Of a stretch of DNA of 64,000 nucleotides, positions 43,718 through 54,264 are shown one piece after another (within the stretch, counting starts at the first letter, position 1; every line of letters begins with the position of its first letter). Position numbers and translations under genes: made by a program. The stretch comes from Campanula takesimana. Taxonomy: Eukaryota; Streptophyta; Magnoliopsida; Asterales; Campanulaceae. The stretch lies in the NCBI GenBank assembly GCA_026119855.1, contig JAOWBW010000086.1:1020407-1084406 (forward strand). The letters run 5' to 3'. The notes below the pieces were generated by a model. The model was not told where the DNA came from. It searched no databases and was given only the letters and a program-made list of their open reading frames with translations.

Positions 43718-43869
43718 GATGAACTCGCTTATATAGCCTTGATCGGAACCGTTGGATGGAGATGTAGAGCTAATTTGGGTGGAGCGTAAGACAAGTGTTG
43801 AAAAATGACAACACAGGGATTGCCATTACCAATTTACCCAAGAAACAAGTCAAGTTTCAAAAATAATCA

Positions 43870-44230
43870 GAGCCAGACAATAAGTACTCTCTTCTCTCCC
43901 TAAAGTTAATGCAAAAAGAGTGGTACAGTTGTGCAGACGTAACACACACAAAATCTCCTTTTTCAAATAATCCCCTCCTTCTCTTCCTACTCCTTCTTCT
44001 TCGTCTTCCCCACTACAAATAAATCCCCCATTACACAACACACAGACGAAGAAAATCCTCCCAAATTCTCTCCACCTTTTTCATTTTTCAACCCAATTAA
44101 ACTTTAATTTTCAAACCCAGTTGTCATTCTTTTTCAATGCAATGCGACTGCAACAACTTGAATCAGATCTGTAGATTTGGGTTTCAAATTTTCAATTTGA
44201 TTTTACACTCTCTCCAAGTTATTAGCAGCA
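43870..44230 (+). promoter_or_regulatory. Likely core promoter and 5' UTR of the DUF668 gene
   Basis: A pyrimidine patch (TCCCCTCCTTCTCTTCCTAC, about 43970-43990) is followed by a TATA-like CTACAAATAAAT (about 44012) and a CA-rich likely start region. The 5' UTR is then CT-rich with no strong upstream ORF conflict visible. Placement is inferred from sequence only. Confidence 0.45.
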
Positions 44231-45973
44231 ATGGTGGTTGAGCCTTGGTTACTGAAAATGGGGAACCAGGTAAGTTCAAATCTCAAGCACGCACTCCTCC
44301 TTGAACCGTCGAAGAAATCAACCCACAAGAAACACGAACAACTCCCCAAGGAAACAATCGGAATCCTCTCCTTCGAGGTCGCTAATGTCATGTCCAAGAC
44401 TGTACACCTCCACAAATCCTTAACCGACACCGAGATCTCTAAGTTGAAGAACGAGATCCTCAAATCCGACGGCGTTGTCGCCCTTGTCTCCGCCGACGAC
44501 ACGTTTTTGCTCGAGCTGGCCTTGTCGGAGAAGCTCGAGGACTTGAATCGACTCGCCGGCGTCGTTTCAAGGTTGGGAAAGAGATGTACTCTTCCGGCAT
44601 TGCAAGGGTTTGAGCATGTCTACAGTGATGTTGTTAATGGAGTTATTGAATTGAAGGATTTGGGGTTCTTGGTTAAGGATATGGAGGCTATGGTGAGGAG
44701 AATGGAGAGGTATGTGAATTCGACGGCGAGTTTGTATACTGAAATGGAGGTTTTGGGGGAATTGGAATTGGCCACCAAGAAATTCCAGCAGAATCAACAC
44801 GAAGAAAGTCGAAAAGCTTTCGAGCAGAAATTGGTGTGGCAGAAGCAAGATGTGAGGCATTTGAAAGATGTTTCTTTGTGGAATCAAACGTATGATAAAG
44901 TTGTGGAGCTCTTAGCAAGAACGGTATGTACAATTTATGCTCGAATTTGTGTTGTTTTCGGTGATTCGATTTCTAGGAGACAAATGTTTAATCCCTCTGT
45001 TTCGAATTCGAATGCACAATTGAATTATAGTCGAAGTTTGGTGAATAAAACTGGCCAAATTGATGGGGTTAGTGTAAAAAGTAGTGGGTACCCCAATTCA
45101 GAGAAGAAGGGGGGAAGTTTTCGGCCTCAGAGGGCGGATACAGGGTTGTTTAAGGCAGAAGATTTTAACTTTGCTTGTGGGTTGGGGCCAGGGAGATTGT
45201 TTATGGAGTGTATTAATATGAGTAGCTCCGTTTCTAAATTGGATGATGATTATGATTATGGTGTTCATGATGATCGGAGTAGTCAAATTTCTGGAAGTTG
45301 TAGTGTTTCGAGTAGTTTAAAGAGGGAGGTCTCGAATTATACAGGTCTCTATAATCAGTCTCAAACCAGTGGGCAGTTCAGTCAGGGTTCAAGGCAGTTG
45401 AAGGGTTCAATTGTTGCACCAAAGGGTTCAATGGTTGCACCAAAGAGTAAAGTAATGTTACAAGCGTCTCCTAATACAATTGGAGGCTCGGCTTTAGCCT
45501 TACATTACGCGAATGTTATAATCGTAATAGAAAAGTTATTACGGTACCCACATTTAGTTGGTGAGGAAGCTCGAGATGATTTGTACCAAATGTTACCAAC
45601 AAGTTTAAGGTTGTCTTTGAAGACTAGTTTGAAGTCTTACGTTAAGGATTTGGCCATATACGATGCCCCTTTGGCTCATGATTGGAAAGATAGGGCCGAT
45701 GGGATGCTGAGGTGGCTTGCTCCGTTGGCACATAACATGATTAGGTGGCAAACAGAGAGAAATTTTGAGCAATCGCAAATTGTTTCAAGGACCAATGTTC
45801 TTCTTCTGCAAACTTTGTATTTTGCGGATAGGGGAAAAACGGAGGCAGCTATTTGTGAGCTTCTTGTTGGGTTGAATTATATATGTCGGTATGAACATCA
45901 ACAGAATGCTTTGTTGGATTGTGCTAGTAGCTTTGATTTGGAGGACTGCATGGAGTGGCAATTGCAATACTGA
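44231..45973 (+). CDS. DUF3475/DUF668 family protein (PSI-like)
   Basis: A single-exon 580-codon gene. An N-terminal DUF3475 region (about residues 43-100, GILSFEVANVMSKTVHLHKS...SADDTFLLELALSEKL) is followed by a helical middle part, a Ser-rich low-complexity linker (about 290-410, including a small tandem VAPKGSMVAPKS) and a DUF668 domain (about 416-505, GGSALALHYANVIIVIEKLL...LAPLAHNMIRWQTERNFE). Arabidopsis PSI proteins of this architecture act in growth and peptide-hormone-related signalling at the membrane or nucleus; the closest relatives of this gene may be uncharacterised members. The first ATG (44231) has G at -3 and +4. A second one at codon 10 (AAAATGG) would give MGNQVSS, a myristoylation-type N-terminus. 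The frame is intact and codon use is ordinary. Upstream it has tandem repeats; downstream it is isolated. Confidence 0.93.
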   Translation: MVVEPWLLKMGNQVSSNLKHALLLEPSKKSTHKKHEQLPKETIGILSFEVANVMSKTVHLHKSLTDTEISKLKNEILKSDGVVALVSADDTFLLELALSEKLEDLNRLAGVVSRLGKRCTLPALQGFEHVYSDVVNGVIELKDLGFLVKDMEAMVRRMERYVNSTASLYTEMEVLGELELATKKFQQNQHEESRKAFEQKLVWQKQDVRHLKDVSLWNQTYDKVVELLARTVCTIYARICVVFGDSISRRQMFNPSVSNSNAQLNYSRSLVNKTGQIDGVSVKSSGYPNSEKKGGSFRPQRADTGLFKAEDFNFACGLGPGRLFMECINMSSSVSKLDDDYDYGVHDDRSSQISGSCSVSSSLKREVSNYTGLYNQSQTSGQFSQGSRQLKGSIVAPKGSMVAPKSKVMLQASPNTIGGSALALHYANVIIVIEKLLRYPHLVGEEARDDLYQMLPTSLRLSLKTSLKSYVKDLAIYDAPLAHDWKDRADGMLRWLAPLAHNMIRWQTERNFEQSQIVSRTNVLLLQTLYFADRGKTEAAICELLVGLNYICRYEHQQNALLDCASSFDLEDCMEWQLQY

Positions 45974-47314
45974 GGAGGTCATGTTCGTTCTTGGTTAATT
46001 TATGTTTGATGGTGAGTTTTCTTTTTCGACATATTGTAGAATAGGATATGTGATACTCATGATAGTTCAACACGATGTGAATATCAGGGTTTTTGGATAT
46101 TATAGGTATCTATTGTTGCAAGATGGAGTTGTTTTATGTACTTCATTGCTAGATATGTGAAACCTACGCTTTGAAGTACATAATTCCACTTAATGAAAAA
46201 TTTATTTTGTTGTTGAATGAATGTGTATATACTTCATAATCTTTTTCTTGTCATTTCTGTCTTTGCTAATTTGTTTTTGCCCCTTACATAATAATGATGC
46301 GAGGTGCTGGATGACTGATTTCAGTTGTACATTGCATTGCAAATTATTGAATTATAGATTAAGTATGTTTACTGCAAGATGTATAAAATATTGATAAGAA
46401 AGAATGTAAATTCCAATTTTGCTTGACCAAGTGTAAATTTGAACATTTATTTTGTGAGGAGGGAGTAGGAGTTATTCTTTCAACGGTTGTAAATTCTCTC
46501 TTCTTCAGCAAGGTCCCTCATTCTAATCTTTGCTACATTAATTTGCTTGTTTTAAGCTCACTGAAGAAATTTTCATTGTGATGTTCATTGTTTGGTTTCC
46601 TTGTATATGGAGATAACCTTGCATCAAGAAATTGCATGATGTTCTTAATAGTGGTGAAGGATTATGCCGATGCAAACAGTAACAAAGCCTCGGTGAGTTA
46701 ATTTGCTGGTTTGGGATTAACGAGCTTGCTGTTGACGATGACTATTACTACCTCAAGAGTAAATTCGTTTTTTTTTTTTTTTTTTTACATTCATTTTGAC
46801 GGAGGGGTGTACTTTTTATCTGTCAATCCCATTGCCTGTGCATAGCGGTTTCTTATTCCAAAGGCTCTGCATCTAGGGGTGCCTTTTATTTTCGCAGACA
46901 TTCTTGATATATTTAATTCATGATCTGGCAATCCTTGATCTGTGTTAGTACTCCAAATCATGTAGCATAACCTAAGTTTTACGCGGAAGGTACGAAATCC
47001 TTTATTATGTTTTGCAGGCATGCTAATGTTTACAGCAGGATTTATTCATAGAATGCAAGGATTATGCTTTTTACTGCTTGTCCCTTGAACATGATTGTCA
47101 AAGCCTGGAACAACACGGGGGGGGGGGGGGGGGGGGGAGGAGGATAGAATCAAATTGTTAGAAGAGCATGCTTGAGCATTATAAATATCCCACTTCATGT
47201 TGCTACAACAGTCATCATGGGAAAGACACAAACCTTGTCCATCATACCAAAGGTAAGAAATGGAAGGCAACCAGATTGGTATGTGATAGTTTTATATTAC
47301 ATTCATCATACTCA
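45974..47314 (+). other. 3' flank of the DUF668 gene
   Basis: AATGAAAAATTTATTTT at about 46192 is a candidate poly(A) region. The rest has no gene; a T-run (46771-46787) and a G-run (47118-47137) are mononucleotide tracts. The 76-codon minus-strand frame at 46791-47021 has no recognisable domain. Confidence 0.5.
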
Positions 47315-47691
47315 CTCCCTCCGTCTCAAAATGATCGTCACATTTGATCATTCAAACTTTTTAAAATATGAATGCTTGCTTTACTAGCCATCGTGTGTTT
47401 ATGCACATTTAAGCTGTGTGATGCTCGGACTCTCTAATTTACCTCGCCATACCCATGTCGATACGGCACGACATGGGTGTGGATGTGGGTATGGGTGGGG
47501 CTTTTTTACACTATATTTGGTGTAAAATCTTAAAATTTTAGAGGATCCGACACACGGATCCGTGTATCCGTGTCAGACACTCGTAACCAATTCCGAGCAT
47601 CATAGCATTTAAGCCTCAATTGTAGAAATGAGAAGAACTTTTTGAGACAATGAAAAGTGGCAAATGAGAATCATTTATGGGACAGATAGAG
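47315..47691. mobile_element. Stowaway-like MITE split by a small Mutator-like MITE (47415-47605)
   Basis: Outer element: CTCCCTCCGTCTCAAAATGA ... TTATGGGACAGATAGAG, homologous to 29564-29742. Inner element: 191 bp with TGATGCTCGGA / TCCGAGCATCA ends, flanked by a perfect 9-bp duplication CATTTAAGC (47406-47414, 47606-47614). The 9-bp duplication places the inner one with Mutator-like elements. Confidence 0.82.
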
Positions 47692-49195
47692 TAAACGATA
47701 CTCCCTCCATCCCAAAATAAATGTCCAAAAAACTTTCAAATTTGTTATTGATGAAGAGCGAATTGGAGGGGGAGACTGTCTAGTGCCTACAAACCCATGT
47801 ATGCACGGTTTTCTCTCCGAACTCAACGCATAACAGGAGCTCTTGTAGCACCATAATGTCTTTTTTACTTGTTTTTTTCTAATCATTATGTAGCATCATG
47901 CTCACTAATTGTGTAAGACGATATGAATATTAAAATAAAAAAAATAAATTTTAAAATTTTATTGATATATATAAGGAGGAGGGATTAGTATTAGTATGAG
48001 TGTATGGCCTTGGTTTTGGCATGAATCAGTAGATTAATTAATAGAATAATATAAGAATATAGTAGTGATTGTCACTTTATTTTTTTGCTAGTTTTGTTCA
48101 TAAATGGGGTTGTCTGCTGTAGGAAGCCCTCATAATGGGAAATATGAGTGATTTTATTAACGAATAATACTAGGGGCACAAAAAAGTTATAAAATCTTGC
48201 TCACAAAATCATAGGTGTAATGATTTAATTGATGTTTTTAATTAGAGTGTGACGGGTCCATTATCGATGCAACCAATAAAATATCGTCGCCTCATCTTGT
48301 GAGCAAGATTTTGTGACCTTATTTTGTGTCCCTAGCATTGCTCTTTATTATTGACAGGCTTGCTTGCTTGCTCGCTCAAGTTCATGGGGATTCCTTCCTT
48401 CTTTTTGTTGTTACATGAAAGCTGATCCACCAAGTGCAAGTGCAAGTGCCCTTTTGGGACTCGATAAAGGCTGTCTCGGTTGCTATAGAGTAGGCGTGCC
48501 CTTGTACCTTATCCAAGTGCACCATCAAATAAAGTCACCATGTTTGGTTTCATCTCATCTCTAAGCCTACATGGTCCAAAGTGGTTTAATTTTGACCAAC
48601 AATCTCACCCCTTACCTTAAATGTAGACTCGTGTCATGGAAAACAACTAGACTGTGCGTATGAAACCTGACTATACTGAAAATCGAGTTGAATTGAAAAA
48701 ATCGTATTGAAAGAAACCGAAGAACTAACTGAAAGACCAACTAAACTAATTTGTATTGTTTTCTTTTCTCGAACTAAAAATTGGGTAATGGTAGGTATTT
48801 GGCTTATATACCAAAAAATAACATCGTACCGTACCATTCAAATTAAAACTACGTAGTTTTATGTGTTTATACCATGCACACTTACTCTTTAGTTACATAC
48901 TATATTTATTTTTCTCAAAGTTAAACTCAGTTTCTCTCAGTCTTAATCACGCTCTCTCTGCTAGGTCGTGTATTATTGACATAAGTTGAATTTTGACCTT
49001 ATTCAGAGTATTATACTCCATTTTGGAACTTATTTGGTTATTTATGTTTTACAATTTGTTGCAATTGGTTATCCAATATGTAAACTTACAAATCTGATTC
49101 CTTTGTTTGTAAATCTGTTGCAATGTTGTATAAAAATAGATGAGTTGTTAAAAACTAAAAATCATTGTCATGTGTCGCACACATACATTTTAAGG
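47692..49195. mobile_element. Spacer containing Mutator-like MITE copy 2 (48162-48343)
   Basis: The MITE is 182 bp, GAATAATACTAGGGGCAC ... CCCTAGCATTGCTC, flanked by TTTATTAAC/TTTATTATT (7 of 9). It is nearly identical in layout to 43226-43407. A Stowaway end lies at 47702. No gene is supported in the rest, including the short open frame at 48364-48564. Confidence 0.6.
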
Positions 49196-49910
49196 GGGTA
49201 CAATAATATTTTTCACGACATAAGATTTGAACAAGACATTTAAAGGTAAACTACCCTACCTATACCCCCCCTCTCTCTAATTGCAGATCAACCCCCTCCT
49301 CCATCTCCGGCTCTCTTCCCCCTCACCCCTCTTTGGCGCCCTTCCCTCGTCTCCCCATCGCTGGCCCCTTCCCCCTCCCCTCCATTTCCCTCATCTTCTT
49401 CAGCCCCACTGAATATTTGTGAAAGAAACACCCAATTACATTCTCTCTCCCATCTTCGACCCCATTCCCCAATTTCGTTCTCTCTCTCTCTCTCCCTCTC
49501 TCCATCTCCGCCATCATCTCCATGGTGTGTTCGTGTGTGTTGATCTACAAGTATGCACAGATTTGATGAGTTCGTGTGTGTCCATGCGTGTCTTTGTTTC
49601 TTGTGTGTAAATTGTATAAATTTATAAATCTGTAAAGATCTGATGTGTTTATGTGTGTGTTTGCCGGTATGTAAATGTACATATGGTTATGGTATTGTGG
49701 TGGTAACATGGTGTACGGTGGTAAGGGGTGGCAGCAATAGCGATTGTAGCGGTGGTGATGGTGTTGTTAATAATGATTTAGATGGTTTTGGTGATGGTTA
49801 AAACAATTATAGATTTCATTAATTTATCTTACATATAAGGACTTATTTCAAATTTTTTTACTCAACTTTGTTAGTATTCGTTAAATGAAAATTCCATGCC
49901 ACATTGCAAA
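49196..49910. other. UTR-like CT-rich then GT-rich segment
   Basis: CT-rich DNA (49264-49520, ending in a (TC)n run at about 49480) passes into GTGT-rich and GGTGGT-rich DNA. This resembles the interior of the Mutator-like element at 27180-27850. It could be a relic 5' exon region or another non-autonomous element; no TIR pair was confirmed. Confidence 0.35.
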
Positions 49911-50391
49911 AAATTTACAAGCCTAAAAATTAAATTTGTACATTTATATATTGGATAACTAATTGTAATAAATTGTAAAATACAGTAACCAAATTGCAAT
50001 TAGCCTTAAAAGCGATCAGAAATGTTTGCAAATGTAAAGCCCAACATTCCAGCCCCGGATCAACAATGGATTTGGGTTGTTATAAATTTATTTTAGCCCA
50101 TTCTAATACTTGCATCCATTTTTCCTAATTAAACAAATCTAATGGGCCAAGAAAAATATCATTGGATCCCAGAACTTGCTAGAACATTAGGCCCATCTCT
50201 CTCACACACGCGAACACGATGCACAAAATCATGAACATTCAATTAAAAAAAAAATAAAAAAAAATTCATGAACATTTGAATGCTAGATCTGCATCGTCTA
50301 CACGTCCTATTCAATTCCAATCGTCGAAAAGTATGAACAAATTTCAGTAAGAAACCGCATAACACCATTTCTTGATAATTGCGCTTGGATC
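49911..50391 (+). promoter_or_regulatory. Upstream region of the Bet1-like SNARE gene
   Basis: No repeat recognised. The likely promoter and 5' UTR of the downstream gene lie here; I see no clear TATA box. Confidence 0.35.
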
Positions 50392-53300
50392 ATGAGCTAT
50401 CGAAGGTTCGTCCCCAAATTCAATTCAATTTCTTTGATCCCAATACATGTAGGTTTAGGCTGTTTAGCTTTGGTTTCAATGGAGATTACAACACTGTTTT
50501 GTCATACTATATTTGTAACATGTCAAGATCTACCTTTGTTTTTCGTGTATTATAGTCGTGAAATGTTGGTTTCGTGTTTTTGAACACCAGCTAATAGATC
50601 GGGTGCTTGTTTTCAAGAACCTTATCGCCATCATATGAAGTTTAGTAACTTTAACAGCAGGTGGTTATGGCTAGTTGATTTTCACTTGATGGAGAAACTG
50701 CGGGTAGAATAAACATTGCAATCTGGTTTGATGGTGGTTTCCCTAGATATTTAACAGTAGGCACCAAGTGAACTGGCTGTTTTGCTCCTGGTTTAAATAT
50801 AATGACTAATGTTCTGACTGATAAACATGGAACTTCTTGTTTCTGTCAGTTTTGGTCCAACTATAGTGGTGCATTTGGGCTGGCATTTTGAGTTGTTATT
50901 ATCTTTGATGCTGTAGTTTATTTAGTTTGTCAGCCACGCACACATTTGCACGAATAACTTATACTCCCTCCGTCCCGTAAAGAAGTCTCACTTTGATTTT
51001 ATGGTCAACTCAATTGAAATTTGGCCGTAATTTTATGAGAATCCCATTATCCTTATGCGATTATAAAATTTGTTATTGATAGTACTCCTAATGGTGAATC
51101 AATAACATTTTGTAGAATTGCACAAGGATAGCTAGATTTCCGTAAGGTTATGGTTAAAGTTTAATTCACTTGACTGTAAAAGTCAAAATGGGACGATCTT
51201 TCCGGGACGGAGGGGGTATATGTGGACTGTCTACTGACTACAACATATTGTGACTGAAACTGCCTTGTATGCTTTTCTTCCTTGTTTTCTTTTTATTGTT
51301 TCCATTTTAATTTTTGGATTCTGACGTGATTTGTTGGCTTCTCTTTATTGCAAGATTTACCTGTCTCTCTTTGAGTTACAGTCTGTACTTTACTTGCAGG
51401 GAGAACCGTGCATCTAGGGCTGCTCTCTTTGATAATCTTGATGGCATTGAAGAGGGTGGTATTAGGGCTTCACCTTCTTATTCCCATGATATTGATGAGC
51501 ATGAAAATGAAAAGGCCCTGGACAGCTTGCAAGACAGAGTTGTCTTCTTAAAGAGAGTGAGTTTTGCTTTGAAATTCTTTTGTTCACGATTCATTTTTGT
51601 AGTTGTTACTTGACCTCCAGTCTTTCCCTCCCCCCCTGTTTAGCCCCTCAAGTTTTCGTTTTTTAATCTTCGTGTGATATTGTTGTTACTTCTTCTGGCA
51701 ACATATTATCATTACTACATCCGTCCCAATATGAATGTCCATTTTTTTTTTTTAATGTATTCTTCTTCAATAGCAAAAAAATGCGGACATTCATTGTGGG
51801 ACGGAGGGAGTACAGAATAATGAAATCATATGGTGTTATCACAAACCCAAGTTCTTAATTTGTTTTGAATACTATGTACCTTTTTTTTGTTTTTTTGTAA
51901 ATCACTTTTTCGTTAGCGAAACATTATGGCAGTCTCCATGTTTCAGTTATTCAAGCCAGTGGTGCTGCCAAAAACTTTTTATTTCATTATTTTATCTTAC
52001 TTTTATTTTTGAGGGGCATTCAAGAAATGATCGGTTGAGGAATGAGGTGATTAGGCGTAAAGTAGGAGTTGCACCTATTAAAGACAAATTGCGCGAGACT
52101 CGGTTAAGGTAGTTTGGCCATATTAGACAAAGACCACAAGATGCACCGGTTAGGAGGCTTTAGGAGTTGAGAAGTGATAAAGAGAAAATTTTGGGGGAAA
52201 CTAGTTTCTCCATAAGTTATAAAAAAGTCCTGTTTTTGTAGGGTTTAAGGTTTAGGGTTTAGGGTTTTAGATTTTGGGTTTAAGGGTTAAAAACATGACT
52301 TTTTATAACTTATGGAGAAACTAGTTTCCTCCAAAACACACTCAAATAAAATGGTACATGTAGAGGGAGGCCTAAGTAAATAAACATAGATAAGGGTGAT
52401 TGTAAGCGATACGAGTCTACTTGTTATTGATGAAAATATGGCTCTAGAGAGAGCAATGTGGAGGGCGAAAATTCATGTGGATGATGTGGTTTATTTTTTT
52501 CAATTATTATTATTTTAATTTTTTTGCTTTCCCCTTTTTCTTGTTTGGTATATAAATATATTCATTCTTATTTCTTTTTTTCTTTCTTTTTTTGAACATC
52601 CTCCCGCCTATTTCTTCTTTTAAATTGTTCTTACCCTTCTTTCCTCAACTTTTTTTATTGACCATTCATGTTAGCCCCTCCCCAAATCATACATGTTTTG
52701 GTTGGTGTATGAAAAAGTTGTCATAATTGTGCTTGTTCGAGGTACCTTCTGTAATGGTTGCTCGTAACCAAACATGTATGTTCACTGTTTCGTTATAGCA
52801 AAGTTTGAAGATGTTACCTTCTATTTTTTTTATTTTTTTTTTTGTGTGTGCGCGTGGGTGTGGGGAGGGGGTAGGGGTATCACCAGTCTTCTGCTTTATA
52901 GGTAATATACAACTTCCGTTCCAGCTCAATGTGCACAGTTTTACTTTTTTTGGTCAACTCAATTGAAATTTGACCATAATTTTATGAAAATCTTTATATC
53001 TCTATGCAATTCTAAAAGATGTTATTGATGCTATTACTAACGGTGAAACAACATCAATTTTGTAATGGAATTGGAATATTTAGATTTTCATAAAATTATG
53101 GTCAAAGTTCGACTGAGTGGACCGCATATTGAGTTGGGACGGAGGTAGTAGTAGTAAATCCACAAGGGATGTTGAAATTGATGCTTGTTCATGGTTGTTG
53201 GGAATTGGTATGTACAAACCTAAGCTTCTCCATTGATTTTGTATCAATGTAAAATGCACGCTGTTACTTGAAATCGAAAAGTGAAGCCACATGAACAAAC

Positions 53301-54264
53301 AAAAAAGTCTATATTCCATTAGTATGCAATTATAGATTTTCTAACAATATCTATTGTAATTAATTACATGATTATAAGTAACCTCTCAGTTATCCAGCTT
53401 GCGCTTTTCAACCTATGCTGGCGTTCATTTTGATTTGTGCCTGACCGATGATATTGACAGTTAACTGGTGATATACATGGGGAGGTGGAGAATCACAACC
53501 GTTTACTGGATCGAATGGTATGCCTGTTGCAGTTGCATAAAGTAAGATTTCTTTACCCCTCTTTAACTATTCAACTAATTACGTTGATTAACCAGGGGAA
53601 TGAGATGGATTCATCAAGGGGCATAATGTCGGGAACCATGGATAAGTTCAAGATGGTACGAAACCACGGATTATATTTTATTTACTGGCAGTCTCAATCT
53701 TGTTTTTCACATCATGTGTCGATTTCGGAGTGTGTTGACCTTATTTATGGTATAGGTGTTTGAGAAGAAATCGAGTAGAAAGATGTGCGCACTGGTTGGA
53801 TGGTTTGGGCTCTCTTTCGTCGTTATATACTACTTATTCAGGTGTGTACTGTACCTACTTTCACTTAATCTTAACATAATAATTGGATTATAATGTATTG
53901 CTTTTTTACCACTACATTTACACCCAAGTTTGTGATATCTTCCATCACGATAACGTTATAAATTACTCAAAGTAAACGGAAATAAATAAATAAAGAGGAA
54001 GTCTTGTATGAGCTGATCACACACATGAGACGGATCTTGACGAGAGAGGAAATGGGCTTGCCCCGCCCCGTCCCGTCCATAGGGGAAAACCATTTACTCT
54101 CTTAACGAGACCGACCCATCTCACGTGTGAGACCGTCTCACGCAAGTTTTTGTCATAAATAAATAAGATGGAAGGAGAAAATCGAAACATGAAGAAGGAA
54201 AAAGATAAGTTGAACTGATTAGCCTTTTGTTTGCAGGTTTCTCATGTATTGCATGTATGGTTAA
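50392..54264 (+). CDS. BET11: Bet1-like Qc-SNARE (BET11/BET12 type), six exons
   Basis: Exons: 50392-50405, 51400-51556, 53461-53517, 53596-53655, 53756-53841 and 54237-54264. All introns are GT-AG, and the joined frame gives 133 residues. The N-terminus (MSYRRENRASRAALFD, then EEGGIRASPSYSHDIDEHE) is typical of plant Bet1-like SNAREs. The SNARE helix covers about 41-97 (LDSLQDRVVFLKRLTG...LLDRMGNEMDSSRG...MDKFKMV). A single C-terminal membrane anchor is at about 107-124 (CALVGWFGLSFVVIYYLF). It acts in vesicle fusion between ER and Golgi as a tail-anchored SNARE. The last exon adds FLMYCMYG after the anchor; if intron 5 is retained the tail differs and ends at 53893. Introns 1, 2 and 5 contain transposons. 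Assignment to BET11 rather than BET12 is not certain. AATAAA at 54422 may be the poly(A) signal. Confidence 0.9.
50964..51216. mobile_element. Stowaway-type MITE in intron 1 of the SNARE gene
   Basis: 253 bp, CTCCCTCCGTCCCGTAAAG ... TTCCGGGACGGAGGGGG with TA flanks. Confidence 0.85.
51715..51810. mobile_element. Short Stowaway MITE in intron 2
   Basis: 96 bp, CTACATCCGTCCCAATATGA ... CATTGTGGGACGGAGGGAG with TA flanks. Confidence 0.8.
52010..52500 (+). pseudogene. RTE-type LINE 3' fragment in intron 2, split by a MITE
   Basis: Conceptual translation of 52024-52170 gives RLRNEVIRRKVGVAPI, LRETRLR and FGHIRQRPQDAPVRRL, the conserved tail of plant RTE-like non-LTR retrotransposon ORFs, with stop codons. 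After the MITE at 52186-52336 the tail resumes with NMALERAMWRAKIHVDD (about 52430-52485). Only this C-terminal scrap remains. The same strand as the gene is used. Confidence 0.72.
52186..52336. mobile_element. 150-bp MITE with telomere-like core, inserted in the LINE remnant
   Basis: TTTTGGGGGAAACTAGTTTC ... GAAACTAGTTTCCTCCAAAA inverted ends extend about 40 bp each (to CATAAGTTATAAAAAAGTC / GACTTTTTATAACTTATG). The loop holds GGGTTTAAGG-TTTAGGGTTTAGGG, close to the plant telomere repeat. It is related to 41289-43127. Confidence 0.8.
52910..53148. mobile_element. Stowaway-type MITE in intron 2
   Basis: 239 bp, CAACTTCCGTTCCAGCTCAA ... TTGAGTTGGGACGGAGGTAG, TA flanks; internal TGGTCAACTCAATTGAAATTT is shared with the intron 1 MITE. 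Confidence 0.78.
54014..54148. mobile_element. MITE-like fragment in intron 5
   Basis: CACACACATGAGACGG ... TGTGAGACCGTCTCACGC; the TGTGAGACCGTCTCAC palindrome is the same end word as in the elements at 3735 and 30880. Confidence 0.5.

Noticed and set aside
46791..47021. 76-codon minus-strand frame downstream of the DUF668 gene
   Set aside because: No domain, start context or neighbouring exon support.
48364..48564. 66-codon frame beginning MLARSSSWGF
   Set aside because: Adjacent to a MITE, with low-complexity SASASA and no recognisable domain.
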